From: Sphagnum compactum
Lineage: Eukaryota > Bryophyta > Sphagnopsida > Sphagnales
Length of the DNA stretch: 64,000 nt
Direction: 5' to 3'
Assembly (NCBI GenBank): GCA_965153455.1
Contig: OZ234503.1
Location: 620,001 to 684,000 of the forward strand
Position numbers and translations under genes: made by a program. This document shows positions 48,207 to 60,890 of this stretch, in pieces (position 1 is the stretch's first letter; every line of letters begins with the position of its first letter). The notes under the pieces were generated by a model that searched no databases, was not told the DNA's origin, and saw only the letters and a program-made list of their open reading frames with translations.

Positions 48207-50252
48207 CTGGGTATCAGAAAAATAGAAAGAAAAGACAGTCTGGCAGATATTAAGCCGGGTAAATCCCTCGGCGTTGGGCTTCACTGGAATTCGGTCAACA
48301 CTTGGCTCTGCCTAAATAGAGGATTATAAATAATAAATTCAATACCTTAGTGGAATTGAAGTGCTATGATAAAATAATTAAATTGAATAATCCTTTTACA
48401 ATAAAATTACAATGAATCTTTTAGATCATAATTTTTTAAATTATGAATACTAACTTCAATTATAAATTATATAATTAGTAAAATTAATGTATAAGTATTA
48501 CAATTATAGTTTTTCTACAATAATGTTACATTAATTGTAGTAATTAATTTTACTATAATTATTGGAATTTTTGTAATGAATGAAATATATTGAAAAAATT
48601 TGTAAAAAAAATTATTATGCATCACTCTTCATATACACATGTTTATCTTAGTATTTGTCCATATATTATTGAGTAAAATATATATTAAATCCATACATCC
48701 TGAAATATGCAAATATGCTTTGAATACATATAGGATTGCAATTCATTTGATCATATTCGCAACTAATGGAACATAACTGAATATTCTCAGATGAAATTCA
48801 TGTTTAAATTTATTTAAATTATAAAAAAAAACACCTTAGTAATAAGGTAGTTCCAAGCACAACCAAATGCAAAAAGTAGTTGAAAAAATCAATATTAATC
48901 GCAAACGACATAGACACAAGTCATCAGAAATTGATTGGTTACCAAAACCCAATTTTCTTCTAAGGATTCCAAACTTTGTGCAATTAAAAAAAAACTTTGG
49001 GTCATCATCCTTATCACGCAAAAAAGGCCCCCATGAAATGATTTTTGGGTGAAATTCCCAAATTCCAAGATCTTCCTTTTAATTATTCTTTATCTTTCAA
49101 GATAATATGAATTAAGGGTTAACTTTTTCTTAGTAAAAATTATTATTTATCTTAGAGGTCATGTGAAAGATGCCAACTTACATCTCACACAAATCATAGT
49201 ATTGAATGACCATTGGATCTTGATCCACACCTCAAGCGAAGGTGAATATTGGGCAACTGTTCAATGCTTGATGTTGCATCAGCTGAATGTGAGTATTGGG
49301 TGGCCACTCAATACTCACCTTTGCCTCATTCTAATGTGAGCATTGGGCATCCACCTGATGTTCATCTATGGTTTAAGCAAGGATAAGAATTAGGTAACCA
49401 CTTGATACACACTTGCATCTCAAGCATAGTTGAGTGTTAAGTGGCCACCCAGTTCCAACCTTCAACTCAAGTGAAAGTGATTATTGAGTGACCAATTGAT
49501 GTTCACATGTGCCTCAAACGAAAGTGAATATCAGATGCCACCTGATCTTCATCTACACCTAATGTGGGTATGAGTACTGGGCACCCATTGGGTGTTCACA
49601 TGTTCGTGAAATGGCACTGAACATCCGATGATTGCCTGATTTTCATATTTGTTTAAGATGCATATGAACATTGGGCAGTCACTCTATGTTCATTTGTGTG
49701 TGAAATGATGGTGAGGATCAGGCGATTACTGGATATTCATATTTGTTTGAGGTGCACATAAGCATTGAGTGGCCATCCCATATTCACAATCATCTTAGCA
49801 AAGCTTGGGTTTCAATAGCCGTTTGATTATGTTCTGAAGGACTAGTTTTGAAAAATTAGGCGACCACCCGATTGTCCTCTGTAAAATTGGTGTGGGAAAA
49901 TCAGTTGGCCACCATATTCTCCACTCCAAAGTTTACTATTTGCACGGACCATTATTCCCGTAAAGCCTGCTCCCTGTGGCTTTACCTTACACATTCCCGC
50001 AGCACAAGGAGTTCCAACTTCATTGTCCTTTAATACCAAGTGATGGAACGGACCATTTATGATGCATTCTGTCATGTGCCTCATCATTGAACCCAGTGTC
50101 CGGGGCTGGCCTAGTGATGTCTTACATGGCATAATGCGCCACAAATGGCGTGTTCTCTAGTACTTAAACACCTCTTTTTTTATTTCTCTTTATATTTTGA
50201 GGGATCTCCCCCAGCAGAAGATCGGTAGGGAGTTATGCGATGGGGGAGATCT
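48207..50252 (+). mobile_element. Internal region of the LTR element, second pile
   Basis: It has the same order as 11097-13126, including the degenerate repeats at 49200-49810 and the purine-rich tract GATGGGGGAGATC just before the next LTR start (TTGCTATATTTC). There is no gag or pol. Confidence 0.65.
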
Positions 50253-51141
50253 TGCTATATTTCTACGTTCGTATGCAAACAAGAAATTCAACAAAGCCCA
50301 ACTTGAGTTCTCGTCAGGCTCGGCTATACCGACTTTTGATGAAACCCTGACAAACTTAGTTATTAGTTTTCGACTTGCAAGAGCTACCATAACTGTACAG
50401 GCCAGAGAACTGTATCGAGAGAATTCATTGTCCAACTTCATTGTCCTCTAATACCAAGTGATGGAACGGACCATTTATGATGCATTCTGGCATGTGCCTC
50501 ATCATTGAACTCAGTGTCTGGGGCTGCCCTAGTGATGTCTTACATGGCATCATGCGCCGCAAATGGCTTGTTTTCTAGTACTTAAAAACCTTTTTTTTTA
50601 TTTCTCTGTGTGTTTTAATGGATCTCCCCCAGGAGATGCTGAGTAGGGAGTTATGCGATGGGGGAGATCCTGCTATATTTCTATGTTCCTATGGAAAGAT
50701 ATTTTGATGGGACGGATCAGGAAAATTCAAATTTATGTATTTTTGCAGCAAACAAGAAATTCAACAAAGCCCAACTTGAGTTCTCGTCAGGCTCGGCTAC
50801 ACAGACTTTTGATGAAACCCTGACAAACCTAGTTATTACTTTCGGACTTGCAAGACCTACCATAACTACAGGCCAGAGAACTGTATCCAAAGAAGTCGTT
50901 GTCCAACTTCATTGTCCTCTAATACCAAGTGATGGAACGGACCATTTATGATGCATTCTGGCATGTGCCTCATCATTGAACTCAGTGTCTGGGGCTGCCC
51001 TAGTGATGTCTTACATGGCATAATGCGCCGCAAATGGCTTGTTTTCTAGTACTTAGAAACCTTTTTTTTTATTTCTCTTTGTGTTTTAATGGATCTCCCC
51101 CAGGAGATGCTGAGTAGGGAGTTATGCGATGGGGGAGATCC
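50253..51141 (+). repeat. Two short derivative units in tandem
   Basis: Two head-to-tail units of about 420 and 480 bases each hold the LTR start, a jump, the end of the internal region and the purine-rich tract. The jump is the same as at about 9717. In the first unit 50 to 60 bases before CAAACAAGAAATTC are also missing. Confidence 0.7.
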
Positions 51142-52257
51142 TGCTATATTTCTATGTTCCTATGGAAAGATATTTTGATGGGACGGATCAGGAAAATTCA
51201 AATTTATGTATTTTTGCTGCATTCAAAAAATTCAACAAAGCCCAACTTGAGTTCTCGTCAGCCTCATCTACACCTACTTTTGATTAACCCTGGCAAAATT
51301 AGTTATTACTTTTGGACTTGCAAGAGCTACCATAACTACAGGCCAGAGAATTGTAACCTTTCCTAATAAGTATAATGTGGGACTCGACGATTCTTTTCTG
51401 GCCAAATTTCGACCTGAAACATATGATTTCAACATATTCAAAGGATTTTCATGGGAAAAAATTTACCCAAATTCGGCAGATTTTAGAATGTTTTTTTTCC
51501 GAATTGCCATATTTTTTATGAGAAGTTCGATTAGGTAGCCAAGAATATAGAAGGATTATGTTTATTCCCGAATTTCATATGTAGCATGTAGCCAAATTTG
51601 GCTAAAGTATTTTCTGACGATCGCCACTTTGGCTACATCACAAAATCCTTAAAAGAAACCCTGGTGGGAGGCTTTTACTGTACCCAGTTGAGGCTTGTCT
51701 TCTGCAATGCACAAATTACTGGCTACCCTTTTTTCAGTGTTTTTTTAGAGAAGGTCCCCGTACAGTGTGGAAGATTCCCTCCTCAAAGCGACAAGGAACC
51801 ACACCTTTTGGTAAGGCGCCCTCACGAAAAGGAGAGGAAGGACAAGAGGGTTCCTACCTTTCTGTAAGGTGGGTCTTCAAAAAAATTGATGGTGCCTACT
51901 AAGTCCTAAGTTGCCTCCCAGTTTTTAGTAGGTAATCGTACACACACACACACATCATAACTGACTCTCACATGCACTGGCCCATTACTAAAATTTATTT
52001 TTGGGTTTGGCGAAATTCTGGGAGTGCCCCTTCCTACGGCCATAACTTATGCATTGAAGGCAAGGCTGTCTAATTAGGTACTTTATTCGATTTTTCAATT
52101 GTGCAAAATTGGGCCCCCTTGGTGAATCCCGCTGGGAGATTCTATTACGTAAAGTCCTGACCGAATTTTCCCTTCTATTCCGAGGCTACCCTATAATGCA
52201 TAAAAGCCTCACAGGCTTTTCGAAAACAGAATGCCCACTTTTGTCACCCGAACCCCA
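51142..52257 (+). mobile_element. Complete LTR copy, 1116 bp
   Basis: It starts TGCTATATTTCTATG right after GGGGGAGATCC and ends GAACCCCA before CCGGGTATCAGAAA. It is very similar over its full length to 9977-11096 and carries the empty Helitron site. Confidence 0.7.
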
Positions 52258-54369
52258 CCGGGTATCAGAAAAAGAAAAGAAAGAACGGCAGATGTTAAGC
52301 CGGGTAAATCCCTCGGCGTTGGGCTTTACTGGAATTCGGTCAACACTTGGCTCTGCCTAAATAGAGGATTATAAATAATAAATTCAATACCTTAGTGGAA
52401 TTGAAGTGCTATGATAAAATAATTAAATTGAATAATCCTTTTACAATAAAATTACAATGAATATTTTAAATCATAATTTTAAAAAATTTATGAATACTAA
52501 CTTCAATTATAAATTGTATAGTTAGAACAATTAATTTATAAGCATTACAATTATAGTTTTTCTACAATAATGTTAAATTAATTGTAGTAATTAAGTTTAC
52601 TATAATTATTGGAATTTTTAATGACTAAAAATAAAAATATTTTTTGTAAACGAAATATTATACATCACTCTTCATATACATATGTTTATTTTACTATTCA
52701 TCCATATATTATTGAGTAAAATATATATTATACACCATTATAAATCCATACATCTTCAAATATGCAAATACACTTTGAATACACATAGGGTTGCAATTCA
52801 TTTGATCATATTTGTAACTAATGAAATATAAATAGGTATTCTTGGTTGAAAACCATGTTTAAAATTGTTCAAGTAAAAAAATGAAAAAACACATTAATAA
52901 CAAGGTAGTTACAAGCACAACCGAATGCAAAACATAGTTGAAAAAATAACCAATAATAGTCGCAGACGACATAGACACAAGTCATCACAAATTAATTGAT
53001 TACAAAAACCCAGTTTTCTCTCTAAGGATTCCACACTTCATGCAATTAAATAGAAACTTAGGGTCATCATCCTTATCACGCAAAGAAGGCCCCTATGAAA
53101 TGATTTTTGGGTGAAATTCCCAAATTCCAAGATTTTCCTTTTAATAATTCTTTATCTTTCAAGATAATATGAATTAGGGGTTAACTTTTTCTTAGAAACA
53201 ATTATTACTTATCTTAGATGTCATGTGAAATATGCCAACTTACATCTCAAACAAATCATAGTATTGAATGACCACTGGATCTTGATCCACACCTCAAGCG
53301 ATGGTGAATATTGGGCAACTGTTCAATGCTTGATGTTGCATTAGCTGAATGTGAGTATTGGGTGGCCGCTCAATACTCACCTTTGCCTCATTCTAATGCG
53401 AGCATTGGGCATCCACCTGATGTTCATCTCTGCTTTAAGAAAGGATAAGTATTAGGTAAACACTTGATACAAACTTGCATCTCGAGCAAAGTCGAGTATA
53501 AAGTGGGCACCCAGTTCCAACCTTCAACTCAAGTGAAAGTGATTATTGAGTGACCAATTGATGTTCACATGTGCCTCAAACGAAAGTGAATATCAGATGC
53601 CACCTGATCTTCATTTACACCTAAAGTGGGTATGAGTACTGGGTACCCATTGGGTGTTTACATGTTCCTGAAATGGCACTGAACATCGGGTGGTTGCCTG
53701 ATTTTCATATTTGTTTAAGGTGCATATGAACATTGGGGCAGTCACTCTGTGTTCACTTGTGTGTGAAATGATGGTGAGGATCAGGCGATTACTCGATATT
53801 CATATTTGTTTGAGGTGCATATAAGCATTGAGTGGCCGTCCAATATTGACAATTGTCTTAGCAAAGCTTGGGTTTCAATAGCCGTTTGAGTATGTTCTGA
53901 AGGACTAGTTTTGAAAAATTAAGCGACCACCCGATTGTCCTCTGCAAAATTGGTGTGGGAAAATCAGTTGGCCACCATATTCTCCACTCCAAAGTTTACT
54001 ATTTGCATGGACCATTATTCCCGTAAAGCCTGCTCCCTGTGGCTTTACCTTACACATCCCACAGCACAAGGAGTTCCAACTTCATTGTCCTTTGAAACCA
54101 AGTGATGGAACGGACCATTTATGATGCATTCTGTCATGTGCCTCATCATTGAACTCAGTGTCTGGGGCTGGCCTAGTGATGTCTTACATGGCATAATGCG
54201 CCGCAAATGGCTTGTTCTCTAGTACTTAAAATCGTCTCTTTTTAATTTCTCTTTGTATTTTGAGGGATCTTCCTCAGCAGAAGATCCCTAGGGAGTTATG
54301 AGGTATATCTCTATGTTACTATGTTCCCATGGAGAGATTTTTGGATGGGACAGATCAGGAAAATTCAAA
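52258..54369 (+). mobile_element. Internal region and start of a final LTR
   Basis: The internal region again holds the AT-rich block, the degenerate repeats (53275-53880) and the conserved end. A short LTR start with a changed first segment (54303-54369) stops at AAAATTCAAA, where unrelated purine-rich sequence begins. This is the right edge of the second pile. Confidence 0.65.
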
Positions 54370-54884
54370 ACCACAAGGAGGAAAGGGACAGATCAGAAAA
54401 ATTCAAAAAAACAAGAAGGAAAGAATGGAGGAAAAAAGAAGAAGAGATCTTTTACGTACGTGGAGGTTCCCATATTTCGTGTGTTCTCCATCGGTGGGGA
54501 ACACCCTTGGGCTCCCACCCTCATGCGACCCTACTTCAAGGGAACCCACTCTTGTGGGAACCTCCCCTACAACATAACACTTATCAATTATTCCATTTTC
54601 TTTTGTAGGACAGATTCTGAAGTGTATTTATGGCACTTGAAATAATCTAAGAAGAATGCAGTTTTGACTGGAGACTGGATATGTTGTAGATTCCTATATT
54701 GTACACAGTAACTAAATAGGGTATGTTACTATGTGGAACCTATGGCTGGGAAATTGAAATCTAAAGTCAATTTGATCAAAAGAGCAGGTACAGAGTACAG
54801 CTAAATTTTCAGAAGAACAACATTTTCCATCCAAGCTCAAGCCCAATTTGTATCCAAATCAGTCAAAAGTGGACAGTCGTAAGC

Positions 54885-55165
54885 AGGGTTTCTTTTAAGG
54901 ATTTTAAGGATTTTGTGAAGTAGCCAAAGTGGCGATCATTCAGAAAATAATTTAGCCAAATTTGGCTACATGATACACATGAAGATAGAAAAAGAACAGA
55001 ATCCTTCTATATTCTTGGCTACCTTCTGAAAGCTATCATAAGGAGACTATGGCGATTTGAATTTCTTAAAATTTTAAATCTGGCAAATTTGGGCCATTTT
55101 TGATGTGAAAAATAATTTGTATAGGTCGAAGTCATATTTTTCAGGTTGAAATTTGGTAAAAGAAA
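54885..55165 (-). mobile_element. Inverted LTR fragment
   Basis: Read on the minus strand, this piece matches the middle of the LTR, running from the GACCTGAAA region through GCCAAGAATATAGAAGGATT and GCCAAATTTGGCTAAA to AAAAGAAACCC. It lies 0.5 kb beyond the pile and in the opposite direction, so it is a separate insertion or a rearranged piece. It is more diverged than the copies in the pile. Confidence 0.7.
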
Positions 55166-57199
55166 CATTGGTGGTGAGCACATTTGTAGACAGATTTCGC
55201 ATTAAATGGAGACACTTTTGTAGAGGACAATTAAAACAGTGGCCAATAGACAAGACTGTGACGTATACGCTTCTCCAAAAACTTATTGTGAAGGCGAAAT
55301 CTGGCTACTTTTTTACCAAAAAAGGAATTTTTGTCAAAAAAAAACAGGGAATTAGTGTTATTGAAGATCTTGAACGAGTTTAGGACCGAAACTATGTATG
55401 TTTATTACATAGCTATAGAAATCTATGTTCTTAGTTACACAACTATTTTTTCACTCTTCTATTATCTATGCATAACTAATATGACACATTATTCTCTTAC
55501 CATGAACTAAACACCAAAACTATTCAAAACCAAAAGCTCAAATCCCTTCACAATTCTATTCCGACAAACTTTACATCCTTACAACAAAATCTTTCTATCA
55601 AGTGAAGGGTCTGTCTCAAGGTCACAAACATCCCCTTATATATTGTCCAAAAGAAAACTAATTAAGAAATTCTCTAAAGTTTATACATCACATGGTTCCT
55701 CATGTGATTTCACATAGAATAATCAAAAGGAAACTAAACACGTGGTGCACATGACTTTCACATAAATTAATATGTGAAAGTCAATGCACCATGACCAAAT
55801 TAAATTATTAAATCCTATTAACCAGTATATCATTAAACTTACCCATTAAGATAATTACATAGGTCAAGTTACATTACCACTGGGCAACTTTTCGCCCAAA
55901 AAATTAAAAATTGTCCCAAATCCTACAAACATGTTAAGGCCCGCTTTACATGAGGACTCAGGGCTGATGTTCGATCCAAATCTACTTTTTCTTCCTTTAG
56001 TTGTCATAACGTTTTTTTTTGGTGCAAAATATCGCCAATATGTGAGAAACAAAATACAAAGGGAATATTTTGTCACGATATTCCAATATTTTCTGAAATA
56101 ATCATGAAATTACAAGATTTTTTTTTGATGACAACTTGGTTTTCATTAGACTAAAAAAATTTCTTCTTCATAAATTTTTGGTACTAAATTTTTGCCATTT
56201 TTGCAAAAAATATTTTGCAAAAAGAATATCCTATCACAAATTCCCTATTTAAAGAAAAATTTTGCCAAAAAAAGTTATCAAAAAGTTCACCAAAAATCAC
56301 CACAATTACCTACAATATAAATGGGTGCTTAAGATTTTCTACTTTCATATTTTTAATGTCCCCAAATTTGGCTAAATATACTTATGGATGATTGCCACTT
56401 GAGTATTATCTCAAAATTGAAAAAAACAAACCTTGGGATTTATTACCCAATGTTTTTCAAAAGGATGGCCAAGTTTGATGGTGATTGATATCATAGTACC
56501 TTGGCCATTTCAACACATGTCCGTTGAATAATTAATTACTTATAAAACATTCATTTCAACAAATGCAATATTTTTAAATATCCACTATTTTCCTTCATAA
56601 TATTCTTTGATTTTGAAGAAATAATTGTTAAAAAATTTAACATTTCTGAAAATAATATAGTTAGTGTCGAATTGGCCAAGGTACTAAGGTAATCTCTGAC
56701 TTGATACTGTCCAATTTTTCATCTTTATGTGAAAATGTAACTAACGCTCTATATGTGAAACGCATATAGAGGCCAAAATCAAGGGTCTAAATGGAGATAT
56801 GGCATAATATCAATTCAGACTTTTATGATGGGTAATGGTTACATCTCAACCTATTTACTAGTAGGCCATTTTAATTATCCTTTGAGGTGGGATGATACAT
56901 TCTTTTGTAAAGACAATGTTCCTTGGTCATGAGTCTTGTTCTCTCTTTTCCTTCAAACCAATAATTGTGAACTTTCGAAATAATCTTAACCCTATTGGTT
57001 TGTTTTTATTTTTCACTCCATTTTATCATATGATGCAACTTCTTATAATGAACTTCTTCATCCAATATCATTATGTTTATAATAAATGGGTAGGTAGGTA
57101 GATAAGTAAGTATGTAGGTGGGGGGTAGAGTTGTCTATGTTCATATCAAATTTTTTATAATCATTTTTTAATCATTGTAATGACAATTGAGGTGGTGCT
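55166..57199. other. Intergenic DNA with an old LTR scrap
   Basis: The sequence is AT-rich. 56340-56440 (ACTTTCATAT, CCAAATTTGGCTAAA, GGATGATTGCCACTT) is a weak plus-strand match to the middle of the same LTR. A GGTA tract lies at 57088-57122. A plus-strand frame of 76 codons at 55153-55383 shows no domain. Confidence 0.45.
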
Positions 57200-57960
57200 G
57201 CAGGTGGAGATGGTGAATGCATTTAATTCCATCTTGCATAAGGCCATCCTCTAGGAGCTTCGTGCTGCAAGAAATTAGTTGTCTCTGTTCTTCCTTTTGG
57301 TCCACACTTTTTATGCCCAACAGTTACCCTTCTTCTTTAGTCATAATCCCCATTTTCTTTTCAACCCACCTATGCCCCATTCTATTTGCACCCTAAAACC
57401 TAGATGCATTTTGTTGTAAGCTTGCATTTGCAACATGATCAACATTTGGTGTTAACCCTAAACACTCTTTCCTACACATAATAAAGATTTTTTCACCCAT
57501 ATAGCATGGATCTTTCAAAAGGTACTCAAAATATTCATCCCCATGGGTGAAATATTGACATTATTATCTGTCCATACTAGAGTACCACAAGATGTTCACA
57601 TCTTGATAAGAACCAAAATATTGGGTGTCTATATGTAAATGAACATATGATGGTCCAAAATGACCATGTTCATTACATAGATTTTGTTCCACCCATTAAA
57701 CCATGTATAATGTGCATCATTATGCCAAGGATTGTGGATCTTGATCAATGTGCCATTAATGAACCCAATACACCTTAGGAATTTTTACAAATGTGTAGCC
57801 AATGTAACCTTTTCCTCAAGTATGGACCATTGAATCTCATTCATAAACCATGGTTGATGCATGATCGATGAATAATGCATCATCACACAAAGAAAATTTC
57901 AACCAGTTCCACATGAATATATCATATAGAATGAGGTTGCTATGGTTCATGTCAATAATG
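57200..57960 (-). pseudogene. PIF/Harbinger transposase core remnant
   Basis: On the minus strand the sequence reads LRCIGFINGTLIKIHNPW, then a TWFNGWNKIYVMN piece, LDHHMFIYI and a region with NILST. Further on are VDHVANASLQQNASRF and RMGHRWVEKKMG. This is the order of the DDE domain of Harbinger transposases, beginning with the CIGFIDGT-type motif; here Asp is replaced by Asn (GFINGT). Stops interrupt it, so it is dead. It is a different copy from the 36.6 kb piece because it covers an earlier part of the protein. Confidence 0.65.
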
Positions 57961-57989
57961 AAATTGAAGAAACAAAACAAAAATCAAAC

Positions 57990-59270
57990 TTAAACTTGAA
58001 AATTCAAACATGAAAACCTTGATCCTCATCCCAAAAATCTAAACCTTTAACCTTAAGCAATAAAAATCAACCATAATTTTTTTAACCCTAAAGCCTAGAA
58101 CTTAAACCCTAACCTTAAGTGACAAAAAGTCGCTTCAACCCTAAAACCTAAAACCTAACTTAAACCTAAATTACAAAAGGTAGACTTAAACCCGAAAATT
58201 CAAACCTAAAAACCCTAATCCCAAAAACCTAAACCTTAACCTTAAATGAAAAAAGTCAAACCTAAACCTTAATTTGAAAAAATAAATTGAAAAATGTGAA
58301 TCCCAACGCCCTAACCTTAAACCCTATCTTTCAAACTTAACAAATACCTTAAACTTTAAAAATCAAACCCGAAAACAAAAACCTTAACCCTTAACACTAC
58401 GCCTTGAACCCTAAACATGAAAATCCTAAACTTAACCCAAAACCCTAAAAATCAAACCATAGTTCCTTATAAATTTGACTTTACAAATCCAAACCCTAAC
58501 ATCAAAACACTAACACTTAACTCCAAACCTTAAAAACAAACTTGAACACTCAAAAAACTTAACCTAAACCCCAATTGTTAATAAGAAACCTTCAAAATTT
58601 GGAGGTGTAAAATCCATAACCCTAGCTTTTAAATATTAAATCCTAATCATAAACCTTAGTGAACAAGTGTAAGAATTAGACCTACCTTAAAAATTAGACA
58701 TAAAAGTTAAATCCTATGTTGAAACCATCAAAATAAGACCTAAAAGCCCCTACATGAGCTTTCAACCTTAGTGATTAGGTTTAATTTTTTCGAAATCAAA
58801 CCTAAAAACCTTATCTTTAAGGTCTAAACCTTAATTCCTAATTGAAAACCTTAAAATTGAAACCTGAAAACCTTAAAAATAAAACCTAAACCTTTAAATC
58901 TCAACTTAAAATCTTGAAAATTAGTTCTAAAAAACTATAACAATAACTTTTAAACACCAAGCCCTAACTCTAACCCACTTAAATCAAAGTTGAAATATCA
59001 AACCTTAATTTGAACCTTGTAAATCAGATTTGAAACCTTAACCCTAACCTTTAAACCCTAAAAATTAGTCTTGGAAACCCCAAAATTCAAGTCTAAATGT
59101 TAATCTTTAAGTAGAATCTTAAAAAATAGACCTAAAAACTCTAACATTTAAAACCCAACGCTAAAAGTGTAAAAACCAAACATTCAAACCCACATAAAGC
59201 TCTTCCTAGCCCCAAAAGCTAAAAGGTCAAACCTAATCCTATCCATAAAATCAATAATCATAACCATAAC
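57990..59270. repeat. Degenerate CCCTAA-rich tract (telomere-like)
   Basis: AACCCTAA, AAACCTAAAC and ACCTTAAAC words recur for about 1.2 kb, always with the C-rich strand on plus. They resemble the plant telomere unit CCCTAAA but are strongly diverged and irregular. It may be an old interstitial telomeric block or a simple-sequence satellite. Confidence 0.55.
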
Positions 59271-60169
59271 CAACTTTCAATTACCAATAGCCATATAATT
59301 AATGTACATTATAATCAATAACCATAGCCATATAACTAATAGCCATATAACCAATAGCCATAGCCATACATCCTTGTAGCCAATGGCCCTCATACCACCT
59401 TAGCCCATAGTTGTTTTAAATAGCCCCCATAGTTGACTAAAAAGCAAAGTTGTTGTGCCTAGTTTGGTGATCCCATTGTGGGTTTCCCCCATTTTGGTCT
59501 TGTATTTGGACACTTTATGGATAACACATAATTAGGGGATCAAAAAGAGGTGGTGATAATGGGGCCCAGCTGGGTTCCACTTTATGGATATCTTTATTAT
59601 TCAAACTTGTTAATTGTTTGTAGACCAAAATGGATGATGGGTGTCTTGCGCCCATTCATCTGACAAGATTGCAACTATATATGCAAATTGGGGCCATAAC
59701 TATCAACTGTTCCACTTTTTCAACATAAAGGAACAATAATAAAATGGAGAGAAAGCATATCTAAAAAAGATCTGTGATGTTGATGACTATGAAAATGTTC
59801 AAAATGTCAACAAGTTTTTCAAGATTCCAAACTGAGGATGTAAAGAACAAGCAAAACCTGCACAAAAAAAACAAAAGATTCAAGAGACCTCTTCCACTTG
59901 CATGCAAGAAATGGTTGTAAATGGTTTTTTGACCTAGGAAATCTGAATGACTTACTCAAAGAAAAACCTAGTGTATCAAATAATGAGAGGCCAGAATGAA
60001 CTAATAACCACCAATGCACCAGTTGGCCATTATGTCCACTAGATGGGCTGTGTTTTTTCATTCATTGTCAGATGGGGTTCATTATAGTCCATTTCTTTTC
60101 GTTGTTAACCACTATACTTTTTTTTTTGGTTTGTTTTTTGTTGTTTTTTCTTTAGACCTGACTTCACAC
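59271..60169. other. Intergenic DNA, no gene seen
   Basis: AACCAATAGCCATA-like words repeat at 59270-59370. The rest has no supported feature. The 80-codon minus-strand frame at 59819-60061 has no recognisable content. Confidence 0.5.
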
Positions 60170-60890
60170 ATAGCTACCTTACTCACCTTCCTACTTTCAT
60201 AAGTATTGTACCAAATTTTGGTACAGTACTAATTATCCCTTATTAACATAGCTACCTTAATAACTAGTTATCCTACTGACTTAACTACTATACTAACTAA
60301 CTACCTTACTAACCTGGCTACCCTGTTAACTACATACCCTACTGACTTAACTTCCCTACTGACCTAATCATTGTACTAACTACCTACCCTATTAACCTAG
60401 CTACATTACTATTTAACAACCCTATATACCCAACCACCTTAATGACATAAATATTCTACAAACCTAGTCACCTTGATGAGGTAACTTGTTTCCTACATAC
60501 TAATTTGCCTATTTGCCTAGTTATTTTGCTAGTGTAACTTTCTTCCTACCTACTAACTTGCTTACCTACATGCCTACCTACTCTAGTAACCTATCTACCT
60601 TGTTCCTTGAACTTCCTTTCTACTTACTAACTTGCTTATTAACCCAACTACCTATATACCTACTTACCTACCTACATGCCTACCTACTCTAGTAACCTAT
60701 CTACCTCGCTCCTTGGATTTCCTTTCTACTTATTAACTTGTCTACTAACCCAACTACCTACTTATATACCTATTTACTTACCTATGCACCCACCTTCTTA
60801 CCTACCCTTATGTTCACCTACCTACCTATGTTTTTTACATAACCAAATACCTAATTAATTACCTACTCACTTTTCCCACCCCCCACCCCC
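60170..60890. repeat. CTAC-rich degenerate tract with a 106-bp duplication
   Basis: The region is dominated by CTACCTA, CTTACTAAC and CTAACC words on the plus strand. A longer unit starting CATGCCTACCTACTCTAGTA occurs at 60569 and again at 60675, giving a 106-bp tandem duplication over the simple repeat. The 60-codon frame at 60676-60858 is a by-product of the repeat. Confidence 0.75.
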
